Source: an uncultured Pseudomonadota bacterium (GTDB lineage: Bacteria > Pseudomonadota > Gammaproteobacteria > Burkholderiales > Eutrophovitaceae). Taken from it: 18,897 nt of DNA. The translations under genes were made by a program, and so were the position numbers. The first letter of the stretch is position 1. The number at the start of each line of letters is the position of its first letter. The DNA lies in the NCBI GenBank assembly GCA_913057845.1, contig CAJXPC010000005.1:1-18897 (forward strand). Reading direction: 5' to 3'. Below the pieces are notes generated by a model. It saw only the letters and a program-made list of their open reading frames with translations, had not been told where the DNA came from and did no database searches. Below are positions 1 through 8,145 of the stretch, in pieces.

Positions 1-1314
1 GCGTGTGTGAAATTAAAAATTGGAAGACGAGTGCTCTTTGCAAAATTATCGGTCATGCCCGAGGCTGAAGATTTTCATCTTGGACAATTTCTATACGATA
101 ATTTTAGTAACACTCCAGAACACAGGAATGATGTCTCTGCACCTGACGTAGATGGTTTGCCCATCTCACAAGTGAGCGCGTTTAGTATTGATGATGCAGC
201 CACTACAGAAATTGATGATGCGTTCTCTTTGACGGGTGACGAAAATGTGGGGTGGAGACTCGGGGTGCATATTGCGGCTCCGGGTCTGTGTATCGCGGCA
301 GATTCTGCTTTAGATAGAGAGTTGCGATCGAGAATGTCCACTGTTTATCACCCGGCAGGGAAGGTCACCATGTCGCCCCCTTCAATCATTGAACAATTTA
401 GCTTGTCTCAAGGACGGACGGTGCCCGTCGTTTCACTCTATGCGGATATAGATCCGGAGTTTGCCGTTAGTCGTATTGAGACGGTAATTGAAGCTCTTAA
501 CGTTACAGATAATTTGGACTTAAGCGTCATAGAGCATCATTTCGATCCTGATTTAGGCCCGGACCAACCGGCGGGTTGCTTAAGGGGGCGAGAATTGCAT
601 GTGCTCTATCAACTCGCCAGTCGTTTGCGCGAATCTAGAGGTGAAAAGAATAGTCATATCCATCGTAAAGAATACAGTTTTGAGGTGGTGGAGGGGGTCG
701 TTAGTATTAAGCCACGTAAACGCGGCTCTCCGGTCGATGTAATGGTTTCGGAGTTGATGATATTCGCGAATAGTCATTGGGGCTCTGAGCTTAAAAATGC
801 TGATATTGCTGGTTTGTTTCGCGTGAAAACAAAGTCAAAAACCGGTTTGTCGATTGTTCCGCTTCCTCATGAGATGATGGGCGTGAACGCTTACGCTTGG
901 ATTAGCAGCCCCTTGAGGCGTTATGTTGACTTAGTCAATCAGCGACAATTAATAGCTCATGTCCAATCTCGGGAGCCAACTTACAGCTCTAACAGCGAGG
1001 AGCTGCACAGCATTCTTTATGATTTTGAGACAAAGTATGCGCAGTATGCAGAGTTCCAAAGGTCTATGGAGCGTTTTTGGTGTGTAAAGTGGTTACTGCA
1101 AACGGATCAGAGCGAATTCGAGGCCGAGGTATTGCGGGATAATTTAGTACGGTTGGACTCCATCCCATTAGTGTGTAAGGCCGACAAATTGCCCCAGAAT
1201 AATATTGGCCAGAGAGTTTTAATTAAAGTGCTGGAGATTAATATATTTGATAATTTCGCTAATGCAGAGTGGATTGAGACCATTCAACTTGTAACTGATG
1301 AACCAACCACGTAA
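1..1314 (+). CDS. RNB-domain 3'-5' exoribonuclease (RNase II/R family), 5' end missing
   Basis: This is the C-terminal part of an RNase II/RNase R superfamily enzyme that degrades RNA from the 3' end. The frame is open to base 1, so the GTG at 7 is probably not the true start. The residues here number 435 from that GTG, and related betaproteobacterial proteins are, from memory, around 650 or more. Numbered from the GTG, the metal-binding motif IDDAATTEIDDAFS starts at residue 61. The conserved SSPLRRYVDLVNQRQL block lies near 300-315. The last 60 or so residues fit a degenerate S1-like tail. The motif has Glu where E. coli RNase II has Asp207. I recall this as usual for the subgroup that includes Burkholderiales proteins. 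A short gap separates it from the TonB-like gene. Family assignment is firm; whether it is called RNase II or R is not. Confidence 0.9.
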   Translation, partial: ACVKLKIGRRVLFAKLSVMPEAEDFHLGQFLYDNFSNTPEHRNDVSAPDVDGLPISQVSAFSIDDAATTEIDDAFSLTGDENVGWRLGVHIAAPGLCIAADSALDRELRSRMSTVYHPAGKVTMSPPSIIEQFSLSQGRTVPVVSLYADIDPEFAVSRIETVIEALNVTDNLDLSVIEHHFDPDLGPDQPAGCLRGRELHVLYQLASRLRESRGEKNSHIHRKEYSFEVVEGVVSIKPRKRGSPVDVMVSELMIFANSHWGSELKNADIAGLFRVKTKSKTGLSIVPLPHEMMGVNAYAWISSPLRRYVDLVNQRQLIAHVQSREPTYSSNSEELHSILYDFETKYAQYAEFQRSMERFWCVKWLLQTDQSEFEAEVLRDNLVRLDSIPLVCKADKLPQNNIGQRVLIKVLEINIFDNFANAEWIETIQLVTDEPTT

Positions 1315-1362
1315 TCTGCCTCTGTACGCACCGAGTTCCGATAAATAGCGACAATCCCAAGC

Positions 1363-2256
1363 ATGCGATTTAATCGACGAGCGGCGAAAAAATTGATGTT
1401 TAAGCCTGCTAAGCCAATGGCAGTTGCCTTAGCAGGCTCTTTGGCGGTTCACTTGATATTGCTGACTATTCAAGTTGCGCAAAACACGCTTCAGCCGCGC
1501 TTGGCCTCAGCCGACTTGGATGTGGTGCTCGTCAATAGTCAGTCTGTGCGGCATGTAAACGCAGCCGACGCACTAGCTCAGGTTAGCTTGCAAGGCGGAG
1601 GTAATACTGATGCGGAGGTTATGGCGACAACCAGTGCGCCTATTGATTATATGAACACCCTTGAGCGCAGCGTTAAATTAGCCGGACGCCAAGTTGAGCA
1701 GCTTGAACGGTCTATTAAAGAGCTATTGGTCCTTCATCACGACCAAGCGTCCTTGCAGTTAGATTCTGAGCGCGCTGAGACAAAACCACAAAAAAAGATT
1801 AATTCAGAGGTCTCAATGGATGTTATTGACGAAGCATCGATGAGCCAGCTCCAAGCAAAAATTGAGAGAGAGTGGAGTAATTATCAGAAGAGACCAAAGC
1901 GGAAGTTTATTGGCGCGAACGTCAAGGAGGCGGACTTCGCAAGATATGTGGAGCGATGGAGGCAACGAATAGAAGACTTGGGAAGTCGTCTTTATTCGCA
2001 AGACTTAATCCACAAAAGGCTTGAGGGGTCAATGATTGTAACGGTGTCGATTAGGTCTGATGGTACAGTTGAGCACGTTGTCATTGACCGCTCATCCGGC
2101 TCTGAGAAGCTAGATAAGGCTGCGACAGACATTGTGCAGCGATCCGCACCCTTTGACCCCTTTGATTCAAAATTAAGCGCCCAGTTTGATGTCCTTTCAA
2201 TTACAAGACAATGGTCGTTTACAAAGAACGAGTTTGATTTAAAACAAGGAAAATAA
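1363..2256 (+). CDS. TonB-like energy transducer protein
   Basis: Predicted inner-membrane protein that would pass proton-motive energy from an ExbB/ExbD motor to outer-membrane receptors. The N-terminus is basic, with one membrane segment at about residues 18-38. Ser26 and His30 in that segment have the S-x3-H spacing of the TonB transmembrane motif. Residues 95-125 look like a coiled coil. A TonB C-terminal domain begins near 222 (GSMIVTVSIRSDGTVEHVV). The usual long Pro-Lys/Pro-Glu spacer is absent, and Lys/Arg-rich helical sequence fills its place. No exbB or exbD is present in the window. The start at 1363 has no clear Shine-Dalgarno, but it puts the membrane segment at the expected place. 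The stop directly abuts the aroE start. A protein of this type between an RNB ribonuclease and aroE is a familiar betaproteobacterial arrangement. Confidence 0.8.
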   Translation: MRFNRRAAKKLMFKPAKPMAVALAGSLAVHLILLTIQVAQNTLQPRLASADLDVVLVNSQSVRHVNAADALAQVSLQGGGNTDAEVMATTSAPIDYMNTLERSVKLAGRQVEQLERSIKELLVLHHDQASLQLDSERAETKPQKKINSEVSMDVIDEASMSQLQAKIEREWSNYQKRPKRKFIGANVKEADFARYVERWRQRIEDLGSRLYSQDLIHKRLEGSMIVTVSIRSDGTVEHVVIDRSSGSEKLDKAATDIVQRSAPFDPFDSKLSAQFDVLSITRQWSFTKNEFDLKQGK

Positions 2257-3093
2257 ATGGCAGAGAGAGATCAATATGTCGTTATCGGCAATCCAATTGA
2301 ACACAGTAAATCGCCGCAAATTCACTCAATGTTTGCTGAACAAACGGGTGAGGCTATAGAGTACAAAAAAATATTGTGCTCGCTAGGAGATTTCTCGAAG
2401 GTCGTTACAGAGTTTTTTGCCGCGGGCGGTCTAGGGGCTAATGTGACGGTTCCATTTAAATTAGATGCTTATGACCTGGCTACAACTCGTTCGAGTCGCG
2501 CAGAACATGCCGGAGCCGCAAATACCTTGGCGAACAAAGGTGGATTGGTCCTTGCCGAAAATACCGATGGCTTAGGCTTGGTCACCGATATCGTTCTTAA
2601 TTTGGAATTTCCTATTGTTGATAAATCAATTTTAATTGTAGGTGCTGGTGGAGCTGCGCGGGGTGTTTTGCTGCCTCTAGCCGAGGAACGCCCAAAACGA
2701 ATCATGGTTGTTAACCGAACACCAAACAAAGCACACGAGTTGATTAATTCGATTAAAACAGAGATTCAAGGTTTTCCTATTGTGCTGTCTTCGGGTGGGT
2801 TACACGATATTGTTGAGGATGAATTTGACCTGGTTGTGAATGCAACATCGAGCAGTCTAAGTGGGGACGCTTTTCCGCTGAGCTCCAGTGTTCTAGGACG
2901 CAATGCTTTGGCCTATGACATGATGTATGGCAGAGATAAAACATCGTTCAGTCACTGGGCTGCTGCCGCCAAGGCATATCAAATTTCAGATGGGCTGGGA
3001 ATGCTTGTCGAGCAAGCCGCAGAATCATTCTTTTTGTGGCGAGGCAAGAGACCAGAGACGCGAGCAGTTATGGAGGCTTTGCGCGCGACATGA
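2257..3093 (+). CDS. aroE: Shikimate dehydrogenase (NADP+)
   Basis: Cytoplasmic enzyme of the shikimate pathway that reduces 3-dehydroshikimate to shikimate with NADPH. The 278-residue length is normal. The substrate-binding SKSP motif is at residues 17-20. The catalytic Lys is K68 in NVTVPFK, and the catalytic Asp is D104 in NTDGLG. A Rossmann GAGGAARG lies at 129-136, followed by VVNRT, whose Arg is typical of NADP binding. The C-terminal DGLGMLVEQAAESFFLW block is intact. The ATG at 2257 follows the upstream stop with no gap, and an AAGGAAA ribosome site lies within the end of the upstream gene. Its own stop overlaps the mtgA start as ATGA, so translational coupling is likely. Confidence 0.97.
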   Translation: MAERDQYVVIGNPIEHSKSPQIHSMFAEQTGEAIEYKKILCSLGDFSKVVTEFFAAGGLGANVTVPFKLDAYDLATTRSSRAEHAGAANTLANKGGLVLAENTDGLGLVTDIVLNLEFPIVDKSILIVGAGGAARGVLLPLAEERPKRIMVVNRTPNKAHELINSIKTEIQGFPIVLSSGGLHDIVEDEFDLVVNATSSSLSGDAFPLSSSVLGRNALAYDMMYGRDKTSFSHWAAAAKAYQISDGLGMLVEQAAESFFLWRGKRPETRAVMEALRAT

Positions 3094-3803
3094 AGCGACA
3101 AAGACGCTGGACTTCAAAATTAGTTTGGTTAGTCATTTTGTTGTTTCTGACCTATGAATTATGGTTCGCGGGTCGCGTGTTGATTCTAAGGTGGGTAGAG
3201 CCTACCAGCACCTCATTCATGAGAGCGTACAAGAAAGAAAATAACAAGGGATTTAGTTATCAATGGGTTAATTATGAGCATATCTCATCACATGTTAAAT
3301 CAGCCGTGGTTGCATCTGAGGACGCAAAGTTTGTAGATCACCATGGGTTTGACTGGGGTTCTCTCAGGCATGCCGCCTCGAAGAATGTGAGAGAAGGAAA
3401 AATTGTTTCTGGGGGCTCTACTATCACCCAGCAGCTAGCAAAGAATTTGTTTCTAACACCGAGCCGATCAATTTGGAGAAAGACCCAAGAGTCTATTGTG
3501 ACGCTCATGCTGGAGACGGCTTTGTCTAAACAAAGAATTCTGGAGGTTTACTTGAATGTCATAGAGTGGGGCAGGGGTGTTTATGGTATCGAGGCCGCAG
3601 CCAGGCATCATTTTAATCTCAGTGCCGAGAGAATTAGTGAAGTACAGGCGGCTAAATTGGCTTCCTACATACCGGCCCCACGGCGGTACGATATTATTGG
3701 TGACACTGAGGGGTCTCTTAGAAAAGTAAAGATTATTCGTGGCAGAATGTCGCAGGTCAAAATTCCTAATGAGCAATACATGAATAATGCTGTATCACCC
3801 TGA
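3090..3803 (+). CDS. mtgA: Monofunctional biosynthetic peptidoglycan transglycosylase
   Basis: Polymerises lipid II into glycan strands at the outer face of the inner membrane (glycosyltransferase family 51). With the ATG at 3090 the protein has 237 residues, as usual for MtgA. It begins with a basic stretch and one membrane anchor at about 11-33. The first GT51 motif, [14 protein letters not shown], starts at 76 with catalytic Glu77. [13 protein letters not shown] is at 108-120. RKTQES is at 130-135. The [13 protein letters not shown] block contains the second conserved Glu, at 159. No transpeptidase domain follows. A longer in-frame start exists at 3036, but it would lie well inside aroE and would put 18 unneeded residues before the anchor. 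GGAGG at 3072-3076 and the ATGA overlap with aroE favour 3090. The 3' end overlaps lgt by 17 bases. Confidence 0.95.
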   Translation: MKRQRRWTSKLVWLVILLFLTYELWFAGRVLILRWVEPTSTSFMRAYKKENNKGFSYQWVNYEHISSHVKSAVVASEDAKFVDHHGFDWGSLRHAASKNVREGKIVSGGSTITQQLAKNLFLTPSRSIWRKTQESIVTLMLETALSKQRILEVYLNVIEWGRGVYGIEAAARHHFNLSAERISEVQAAKLASYIPAPRRYDIIGDTEGSLRKVKIIRGRMSQVKIPNEQYMNNAVSP

Positions 3804-4578
3804 GTTTGATCCAATAGCAGTTCACATTGGGCCGATTGCCGTGCGTTGGTATGGATTGATGTATTTAATCGGCTTCGCCTCCGGCTTGATGCTCGGTCGA
3901 GCAAGAATACGCGCGAATCAGAACCCTTCCATTTCGATACGAGAGTTCGATGATTTGTTGTTTTATATTATCTTAGGCGTCATCGTAGGAGGTCGCCTAG
4001 GGTACGCGTTGATTTATGATTTAGCCGGCGTGCTTCATTCCCCAATATCGATATTGTATGTTTGGAAGGGGGGGATGTCGTTTCATGGGGGATTAATCGG
4101 GGTCTGCGTTGCAGTAGCACTTTACGCTCGATTTAAGCAAAAAGATTGGCTTGTTCTGACTGATTTTGTGGCGCCGCTAGTCCCATTAGGATTGGCAGCA
4201 GGCCGTATAGGTAATTTCATTAATGGAGAACTTTGGGGGCGCGCTACAGATGTTCCTTGGGCGATCATTTTTCCGCAATCTGGGACCCTGACGGGTAGAC
4301 ATCCATCGCAGTTGTATGAGTTTTTTCTTGAAGGGATAGTGTTATTTACTATTCTGTGGTTCTTCTCAAGAACAAAACGACCGATCGGTGCGACATCAGG
4401 ATTATTCTTGGTGGGTTATGCATTATTTAGATTTGTGGTGGAGTTTATGAGAGAACCTGATGCGCACTTAGGACTTTTATCATTTGGATTTTCAATGGGA
4501 CAATGGTTATGTATACCTATGTTGTTGCTTGGTGTATTTCTAATGTTTCGGGCAGGACAAAAACAGCAAATGATATGA
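3787..4578 (+). CDS. lgt: Phosphatidylglycerol--prolipoprotein diacylglyceryl transferase
   Basis: Inner-membrane enzyme that moves diacylglycerol from phosphatidylglycerol to the lipobox cysteine of prolipoproteins, the first step of lipoprotein maturation. The 263 residues contain about seven hydrophobic segments. Conserved elements are GGMSFHGG with His100, the Lgt signature [14 protein letters not shown] with Arg140, Asn143 and Glu148, HPSQLYE at 172-178, and [10 protein letters not shown] with Arg222. These correspond to E. coli H103, R143, N146, E151 and R239. The N-terminus ([16 protein letters not shown]) is the typical family start and fixes the ATG at 3787, inside the end of mtgA. 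A lipoprotein that would be a substrate, the LivK-like protein, is encoded at the right end of the window. Confidence 0.97.
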   Translation: MLYHPEFDPIAVHIGPIAVRWYGLMYLIGFASGLMLGRARIRANQNPSISIREFDDLLFYIILGVIVGGRLGYALIYDLAGVLHSPISILYVWKGGMSFHGGLIGVCVAVALYARFKQKDWLVLTDFVAPLVPLGLAAGRIGNFINGELWGRATDVPWAIIFPQSGTLTGRHPSQLYEFFLEGIVLFTILWFFSRTKRPIGATSGLFLVGYALFRFVVEFMREPDAHLGLLSFGFSMGQWLCIPMLLLGVFLMFRAGQKQQMI

Positions 4579-4617
4579 CCGCCTTACTTGGCGCGAAAAT
4601 TTTTTGAGACTTATGTT

Positions 4618-4646
4618 TTGAGTCGTGAGAACGAATTTTTCATTAT
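4618..4646 (+). promoter_or_regulatory. Possible sigma-70 promoter before mtnP
   Basis: A TTGAGT hexamer at 4618-4623 and CATTAT at 4641-4646 are separated by 17 bases and lie just upstream of the mtnP ribosome site (GAGGAAG). The matches to TTGACA and TATAAT are partial. The placement, in an 89-base gap after a tight plus-strand gene run, is what supports it. Confidence 0.3.
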
Positions 4647-4667
4647 GTTTATAAAGAGGAAGTAACA

Positions 4668-5546
4668 ATGGTGGCTGATACGGTTATTGGAATTTTCGGC
4701 GGCAGTGGTGTTTACGACATAAAGGGGTTGGAGAATACTGAGTGGAAAAAAGTCGAAAGTCCCTTTGGAGACCCTTCTGATGAATTTCTGGTCGGGGAGT
4801 ATAAAGGACAAAAAATAGTATTTCTCCCTCGTCATGGGCGCGGCCATGTGGTTTCGCCCAGCCACGTTAACTACAGAGCGAACATTGATGGAATGAAACG
4901 GCTAGGGGTTACGGATTTGGTTTCAGTGAGCGCAGTAGGTTCGTTACGAGAGGATCTCGCCCCAGGAATGTTCGTAATCGTGGACCAATTTATTGATAGA
5001 ACCTTTGCCCGAGAAAAATCTTTTTTTGGGAAGGGGTTGGTCGCTCATGTTTCGGTGGCCCACCCTGTGTGCTCTCGTCTTGGCGGGCATATTGAATCCG
5101 CATTAAAAAGTGCTGAAATTGAACACGTCAGAGGAGGTACTTATCTCGTAATGGAGGGCCCCCAGTTTTCCACGCTAGCGGAGTCAGAGCTATACCGACA
5201 ATGGGGTTGTGACGTGATTGGAATGACCAATATGCCAGAGGCCAAATTAGCGCGCGAAGCAGAAATTTGTTATGCCAGTATCGCGATGGTTACAGACTTT
5301 GATTGCTGGCATCCAGATCATGAGGATGTTTCCGTCGAGCAGGTCATTAAAGTTTTGGTTGGAAATGCAGAAAAAGCAAAGACATTGATTAGTGAAGTCG
5401 CCCCTTTAATTACGGCCGATGAAACGGGTCCAACCTGTAATTGCAAGCAAGCATTAGAGTTTGCATTAATTACATCTCCTGATGCTCGTGACCCAAAAAT
5501 ACTTGAAACACTCGATGCGATAGCAGGACGGGTGTTGAAGAAATAA
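4668..5546 (+). CDS. mtnP: S-methyl-5'-thioadenosine phosphorylase
   Basis: Cleaves 5'-methylthioadenosine, a by-product of polyamine synthesis and other S-adenosylmethionine reactions, with phosphate to give adenine and 5-methylthioribose-1-phosphate. The 292 residues form a complete class I nucleoside phosphorylase fold of the MTAP type. Phosphate-site residues sit in GGSG (11-14) and RHGRGH (55-60). MEGPQFST (162-169), MTNMPE (186-191) and TDFDCW (209-214) follow. Asp210 and Asp212 occupy the positions that select a 6-aminopurine in human MTAP, so adenine rather than hypoxanthine is expected. The ATG has a good AGAGGAAG ribosome site. apt and mtnA follow on the same strand, and they handle the two reaction products. 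Confidence 0.94.
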   Translation: MVADTVIGIFGGSGVYDIKGLENTEWKKVESPFGDPSDEFLVGEYKGQKIVFLPRHGRGHVVSPSHVNYRANIDGMKRLGVTDLVSVSAVGSLREDLAPGMFVIVDQFIDRTFAREKSFFGKGLVAHVSVAHPVCSRLGGHIESALKSAEIEHVRGGTYLVMEGPQFSTLAESELYRQWGCDVIGMTNMPEAKLAREAEICYASIAMVTDFDCWHPDHEDVSVEQVIKVLVGNAEKAKTLISEVAPLITADETGPTCNCKQALEFALITSPDARDPKILETLDAIAGRVLKK

Positions 5547-5598
5547 TGAATCGCCTGATTATTAGTGTTTTTAAATTGTATTTTGATTTTAAGGATCA

Positions 5599-6129
5599 AT
5601 GATGAATATCGCCGACCTAATCAGGACGATCCCAGATTACCCCAAGCCGGGGATCATGTTCCGTGACATCACTACGTTGTTGAGTCATCCCGAGGGGTTT
5701 AAACATACTATTCAATTGTTAGTTGATCGCTATCAGCAACACACAATTGATTTTGTTGCAGGCATTGAAGCGCGCGGATTTATTTTGGGCGCACCTCTAG
5801 CCGCAAGTTTGGGTAAGGGCTTTATTCCCGTTAGAAAGAGCGGCAAGCTTCCTGGAAAGACAATTTCACAAAGTTATGAGTTGGAATATGGAACCGACAA
5901 AATTGAAATTCATGCGGATGCATTTGCCGTTGGCTCAAAAATATTGCTTGTGGACGATTTGATTGCCACCGGCGGAACCGCTGAGGCCGCTGCCAAATTA
6001 ATAGAAAGGTCTGGCGGTGAGATTGTCGAGTGTTGCTTCATTATTGATTTGCCAGACCTGGGTGGCACGAAGAAGCTGGAAGCGCTTGGGAAAAGTGTTT
6101 TCACTCTAATCGAGTTTGAAGGTGATTAA
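5599..6129 (+). CDS. apt: Adenine phosphoribosyltransferase
   Basis: Cytoplasmic purine-salvage enzyme that converts adenine and PRPP to AMP and pyrophosphate. The 176-residue length is typical. The N-terminal [15 protein letters not shown] block (11-25) is the APT hood and adenine region. GIEARGF is at 55-61, and the PRPP loop [11 protein letters not shown] is at 118-128. Two adjacent ATG codons (5599 and 5602) follow an AAGGA site. The second ATG has slightly better spacing, so the start may be three bases downstream. Its place between mtnP and mtnA suggests that it recycles the adenine released by MtnP. Confidence 0.96.
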   Translation: MMNIADLIRTIPDYPKPGIMFRDITTLLSHPEGFKHTIQLLVDRYQQHTIDFVAGIEARGFILGAPLAASLGKGFIPVRKSGKLPGKTISQSYELEYGTDKIEIHADAFAVGSKILLVDDLIATGGTAEAAAKLIERSGGEIVECCFIIDLPDLGGTKKLEALGKSVFTLIEFEGD

Positions 6130-6144
6130 AGTGATGGGTGATTC

Positions 6145-7179
6145 ATGACTGTAGAGACACTACGCTGGCGTAATAGCCAACTTGAGATGATTGATCAGCG
6201 ATGCTTGCCTACCGTCATTCAGTATTTGTCGTACTCAGATGCACAATCTGTTGCGGACGCAATCCGTCAGATGGTGGTTAGAGGTGCGCCGGCAATAGGT
6301 GTGGCGGCAGCCTACGGCGTAGCGTTAGAGGCTCAAAAATCCATGTTGTTTAATAGAGATTCATTCGACAAGCATCTTGCGAATGCCTTAGATGTTTTGT
6401 CAGGGAGTCGTCCAACTGCCGTGAATTTATTCTGGGCCCTAGATCGAATGCGCGATCGGTTAGTAGAGGCAGTTGAAAAAGAACCTATCGAGATAGCGCA
6501 TGCACTACTGCGGGAGGCTCACGCGATATACAACGAGGATATCGATATTAATAAAGCAATGGGTGCTATCGGGGCATCAATTATTGGTGACGGCACGTGT
6601 GTGTTAACTCATTGCAATGCAGGCGCGCTGGCCACTGCTGGGCATGGAACCGCACTTGGCGTTATTCGTTCCGCGGTGATGGCCGGAAAAAAAATAACTG
6701 TTTTTGCTGACGAGACGCGACCTTTTATGCAGGGCGCTCGATTGACTGCGTGGGAACTATCGGAAGACGGCATTGATACGACGCTAATCACCGATAATAT
6801 GGCGGGGCATTTTATGAAAAGTGGCGACATTGACGTCGTTATTGTAGGCACAGATCGCGTCGCAGCCAATGGTGATGTGGCCAATAAAATTGGCACATAC
6901 ATGGTGGCGGTTATGGCTAAGGAGCACGATATTCCATTTTATGTCGCCTGCCCACTATCTACGATTGATCTTTCAATAGCTAAAGGTGATGACATTCCTA
7001 TTGAGGAGCGTTCTGCGGATGAAGTTACTGGATATGGTGGCGTTCGGTGGGCGCCAGCAAATATAAAGGTCAGGAACCCGGCTTTTGACGTCACGCCCGC
7101 TCGATTCGTCACGGGGCTAATTACAGAAAAAGGAATTGTCTACGCCCCTAATGAAGAAAAGTTGCGGGCGTTGTTTTAG
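6145..7179 (+). CDS. mtnA: S-methyl-5-thioribose-1-phosphate isomerase
   Basis: Converts 5-methylthioribose-1-phosphate, the sugar product of MtnP, to 5-methylthioribulose-1-phosphate. It belongs to the eIF2B-like isomerase superfamily. The 344 residues are full length. [13 protein letters not shown] lies near residue 50, followed by [10 protein letters not shown] with the catalytic Cys157. [18 protein letters not shown] and [19 protein letters not shown] come next, the latter with the catalytic Asp237. These are the family's active-site motifs, with Cys and Asp both present. It starts 15 bases after apt and probably shares a transcript with mtnP and apt. The following enzymes of either MTA pathway (dehydratase mtnB or the DHAP-shunt aldolase) are not encoded in the window. 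Confidence 0.95.
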   Translation: MTVETLRWRNSQLEMIDQRCLPTVIQYLSYSDAQSVADAIRQMVVRGAPAIGVAAAYGVALEAQKSMLFNRDSFDKHLANALDVLSGSRPTAVNLFWALDRMRDRLVEAVEKEPIEIAHALLREAHAIYNEDIDINKAMGAIGASIIGDGTCVLTHCNAGALATAGHGTALGVIRSAVMAGKKITVFADETRPFMQGARLTAWELSEDGIDTTLITDNMAGHFMKSGDIDVVIVGTDRVAANGDVANKIGTYMVAVMAKEHDIPFYVACPLSTIDLSIAKGDDIPIEERSADEVTGYGGVRWAPANIKVRNPAFDVTPARFVTGLITEKGIVYAPNEEKLRALF

Positions 7180-7195
7180 AGTCTTGTCGACTCTA
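7177..7195 (+). repeat. Perfect inverted repeat at the mtnA stop codon
   Basis: TAGAGTC and GACTCTA form a 7-bp perfect stem around a 5-base loop, beginning in the mtnA stop codon. No U-run follows directly, so it does not look like a complete intrinsic terminator. It could protect the 3' end of the message or weaken read-through into the SDR gene. Confidence 0.5.
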
Positions 7196-7222
7196 GTTAT
7201 TAACTTTTGAGGTGACGCACAC

Positions 7223-7966
7223 ATGAGTGACCGATTTAAAAATAAAGTGGTATTGATTACAGGAGCGGGGACTGGGATAGGACTAGCTACTGCAAAAAGA
7301 ATGTCGAGCGAAGGCGCAACAATTATCGCGGGAATACTTGACGACTCACAGGCTGAGGCAGTAAAGGATTATGAGGCAGTAAAGTTAGATGTTCGACACG
7401 AAGAGTCGTGGGAAGCAACGATGGACTCTTTAATGAAGTCTCACGGTGGGTTAGATGTGTTGGTAAATAATGCTGGTATTTCCCCGCAGGCTACGGCAGA
7501 GGAAACAACTCGTGAGTTTTGGGACGAGGTTATGGAAATAAATCTTCGGGGAAGTTTTCTGGGCTGTCAAAAGGCGATTCCACTTATGAGAAAGAGGGGT
7601 GGTGGGGCTATTGTGAATCTCGCCTCAATAAATGGTATCCGTGGTAATCGGCGGCTAGTAGCTTATGCCGCGACGAAAGGCGCGATCATTTCGATGACCA
7701 TGTCATTAGCCTTGGATCATAGTCAAGATAACATTCGGGTTAATTGCGTTTGCCCGGCTACTATTGATACTGCAATGCCAAGAGGCATGATGGCTGAGGC
7801 GCCTGACCCCGCATTACTTGAACGACAGATGATCGAAAAACATCCAATTGGTCGCATTGGTCAGCCTGAGGAGGTCGCATCTACTATTGCCTTCTTAGCG
7901 AGTGAGGACGCCTCGTTTATGACAGGATTAGCAATTCCGGTTGATGGTGGCCGGAGCATTCGTTAA
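7223..7966 (+). CDS. Short-chain dehydrogenase/reductase (classical SDR)
   Basis: NAD(P)-dependent oxidoreductase of the classical SDR family, 247 residues. The cofactor motif TGAGTGIG is at 13-20, with NNAG at 82-85. The catalytic tetrad is Asn107, Ser135, Tyr148 and Lys152. The C-terminal region ends GLAIPVDGG, usual for FabG-like members. A good GAGGTGA ribosome site precedes the ATG. The second beta strand does not contain an obvious acidic or basic residue that would settle NAD versus NADP. The substrate cannot be read from sequence. It lies downstream of mtnA on the same strand, 43 bases away with a small hairpin between. A role in methylthioribulose or methylthioaldehyde metabolism is therefore possible but unproven. 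It ends facing the oppositely transcribed hydroxylase operon. Confidence 0.9.
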   Translation: MSDRFKNKVVLITGAGTGIGLATAKRMSSEGATIIAGILDDSQAEAVKDYEAVKLDVRHEESWEATMDSLMKSHGGLDVLVNNAGISPQATAEETTREFWDEVMEINLRGSFLGCQKAIPLMRKRGGGAIVNLASINGIRGNRRLVAYAATKGAIISMTMSLALDHSQDNIRVNCVCPATIDTAMPRGMMAEAPDPALLERQMIEKHPIGRIGQPEEVASTIAFLASEDASFMTGLAIPVDGGRSIR

Positions 7967-7972
7967 GGTCAG

Positions 7973-7989
7973 TTATCGTCCCCCGATAA
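7973..7989. repeat. Small inverted repeat between convergent genes
   Basis: TTATCG and CGATAA pair perfectly around a five-base TCCCC loop in the gap between the SDR gene and the minus-strand small ORF. No T-run follows on either strand, so a terminator role is only a guess based on the convergent position. Confidence 0.4.
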
Positions 7990-7996
7990 GAATGGG

Positions 7997-8116
7997 TCAT
8001 AGGGGCCCTTGGAGTTGAGTGATTTGATCGCTATCGTGGGCCAAGGCAACAAAATTGAAGATCAGTAACAGACCACCGACCAGGCTCGTCTTTAAGAGCG
8101 CCTTTGACTTGCTCAT
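7997..8116 (-). CDS. Small ORF with signal peptide; secreted micropeptide or gene remnant
   Basis: A 39-codon frame reads M-S-K-S-K-A-L-L-K-T, then a hydrophobic run (SLVGGLLLIFNFV), then ALA and a 13-residue polar tail, HDSDQITQLQGPL. This has all parts of a type I signal peptide, with predicted cleavage after residue 26. GAGG lies 7 bases before the ATG. It starts 29 bases after the MoaD-like gene and could be the last gene of that transcript. Removing one C from the CCCC run just before the stop would extend it with YDPFLSGDDN and a stop two bases from the SDR stop. A frameshifted short gene or a sequence error is therefore possible. I do not recognise a family. It may be a decayed 5' end rather than a working gene. 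Confidence 0.4.
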   Translation of the reverse strand: MSKSKALLKTSLVGGLLLIFNFVALAHDSDQITQLQGPL

Positions 8117-8145
8117 ACAAGCGCCTCAAGTTAAATGCATCTGAA

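Noticed and set aside
3036..3803. Longer mtgA starting at 3036
   Set aside because: It would begin 58 bases inside aroE and add 18 residues before the basic N-terminus and membrane anchor. The ATGA overlap at 3090 gives the normal family length.
4580..4606. Possible intrinsic terminator after lgt
   Set aside because: CGCC/GGCG forms only a four-pair stem with a six-base loop, and the T-run begins several bases later. This is too weak to call.
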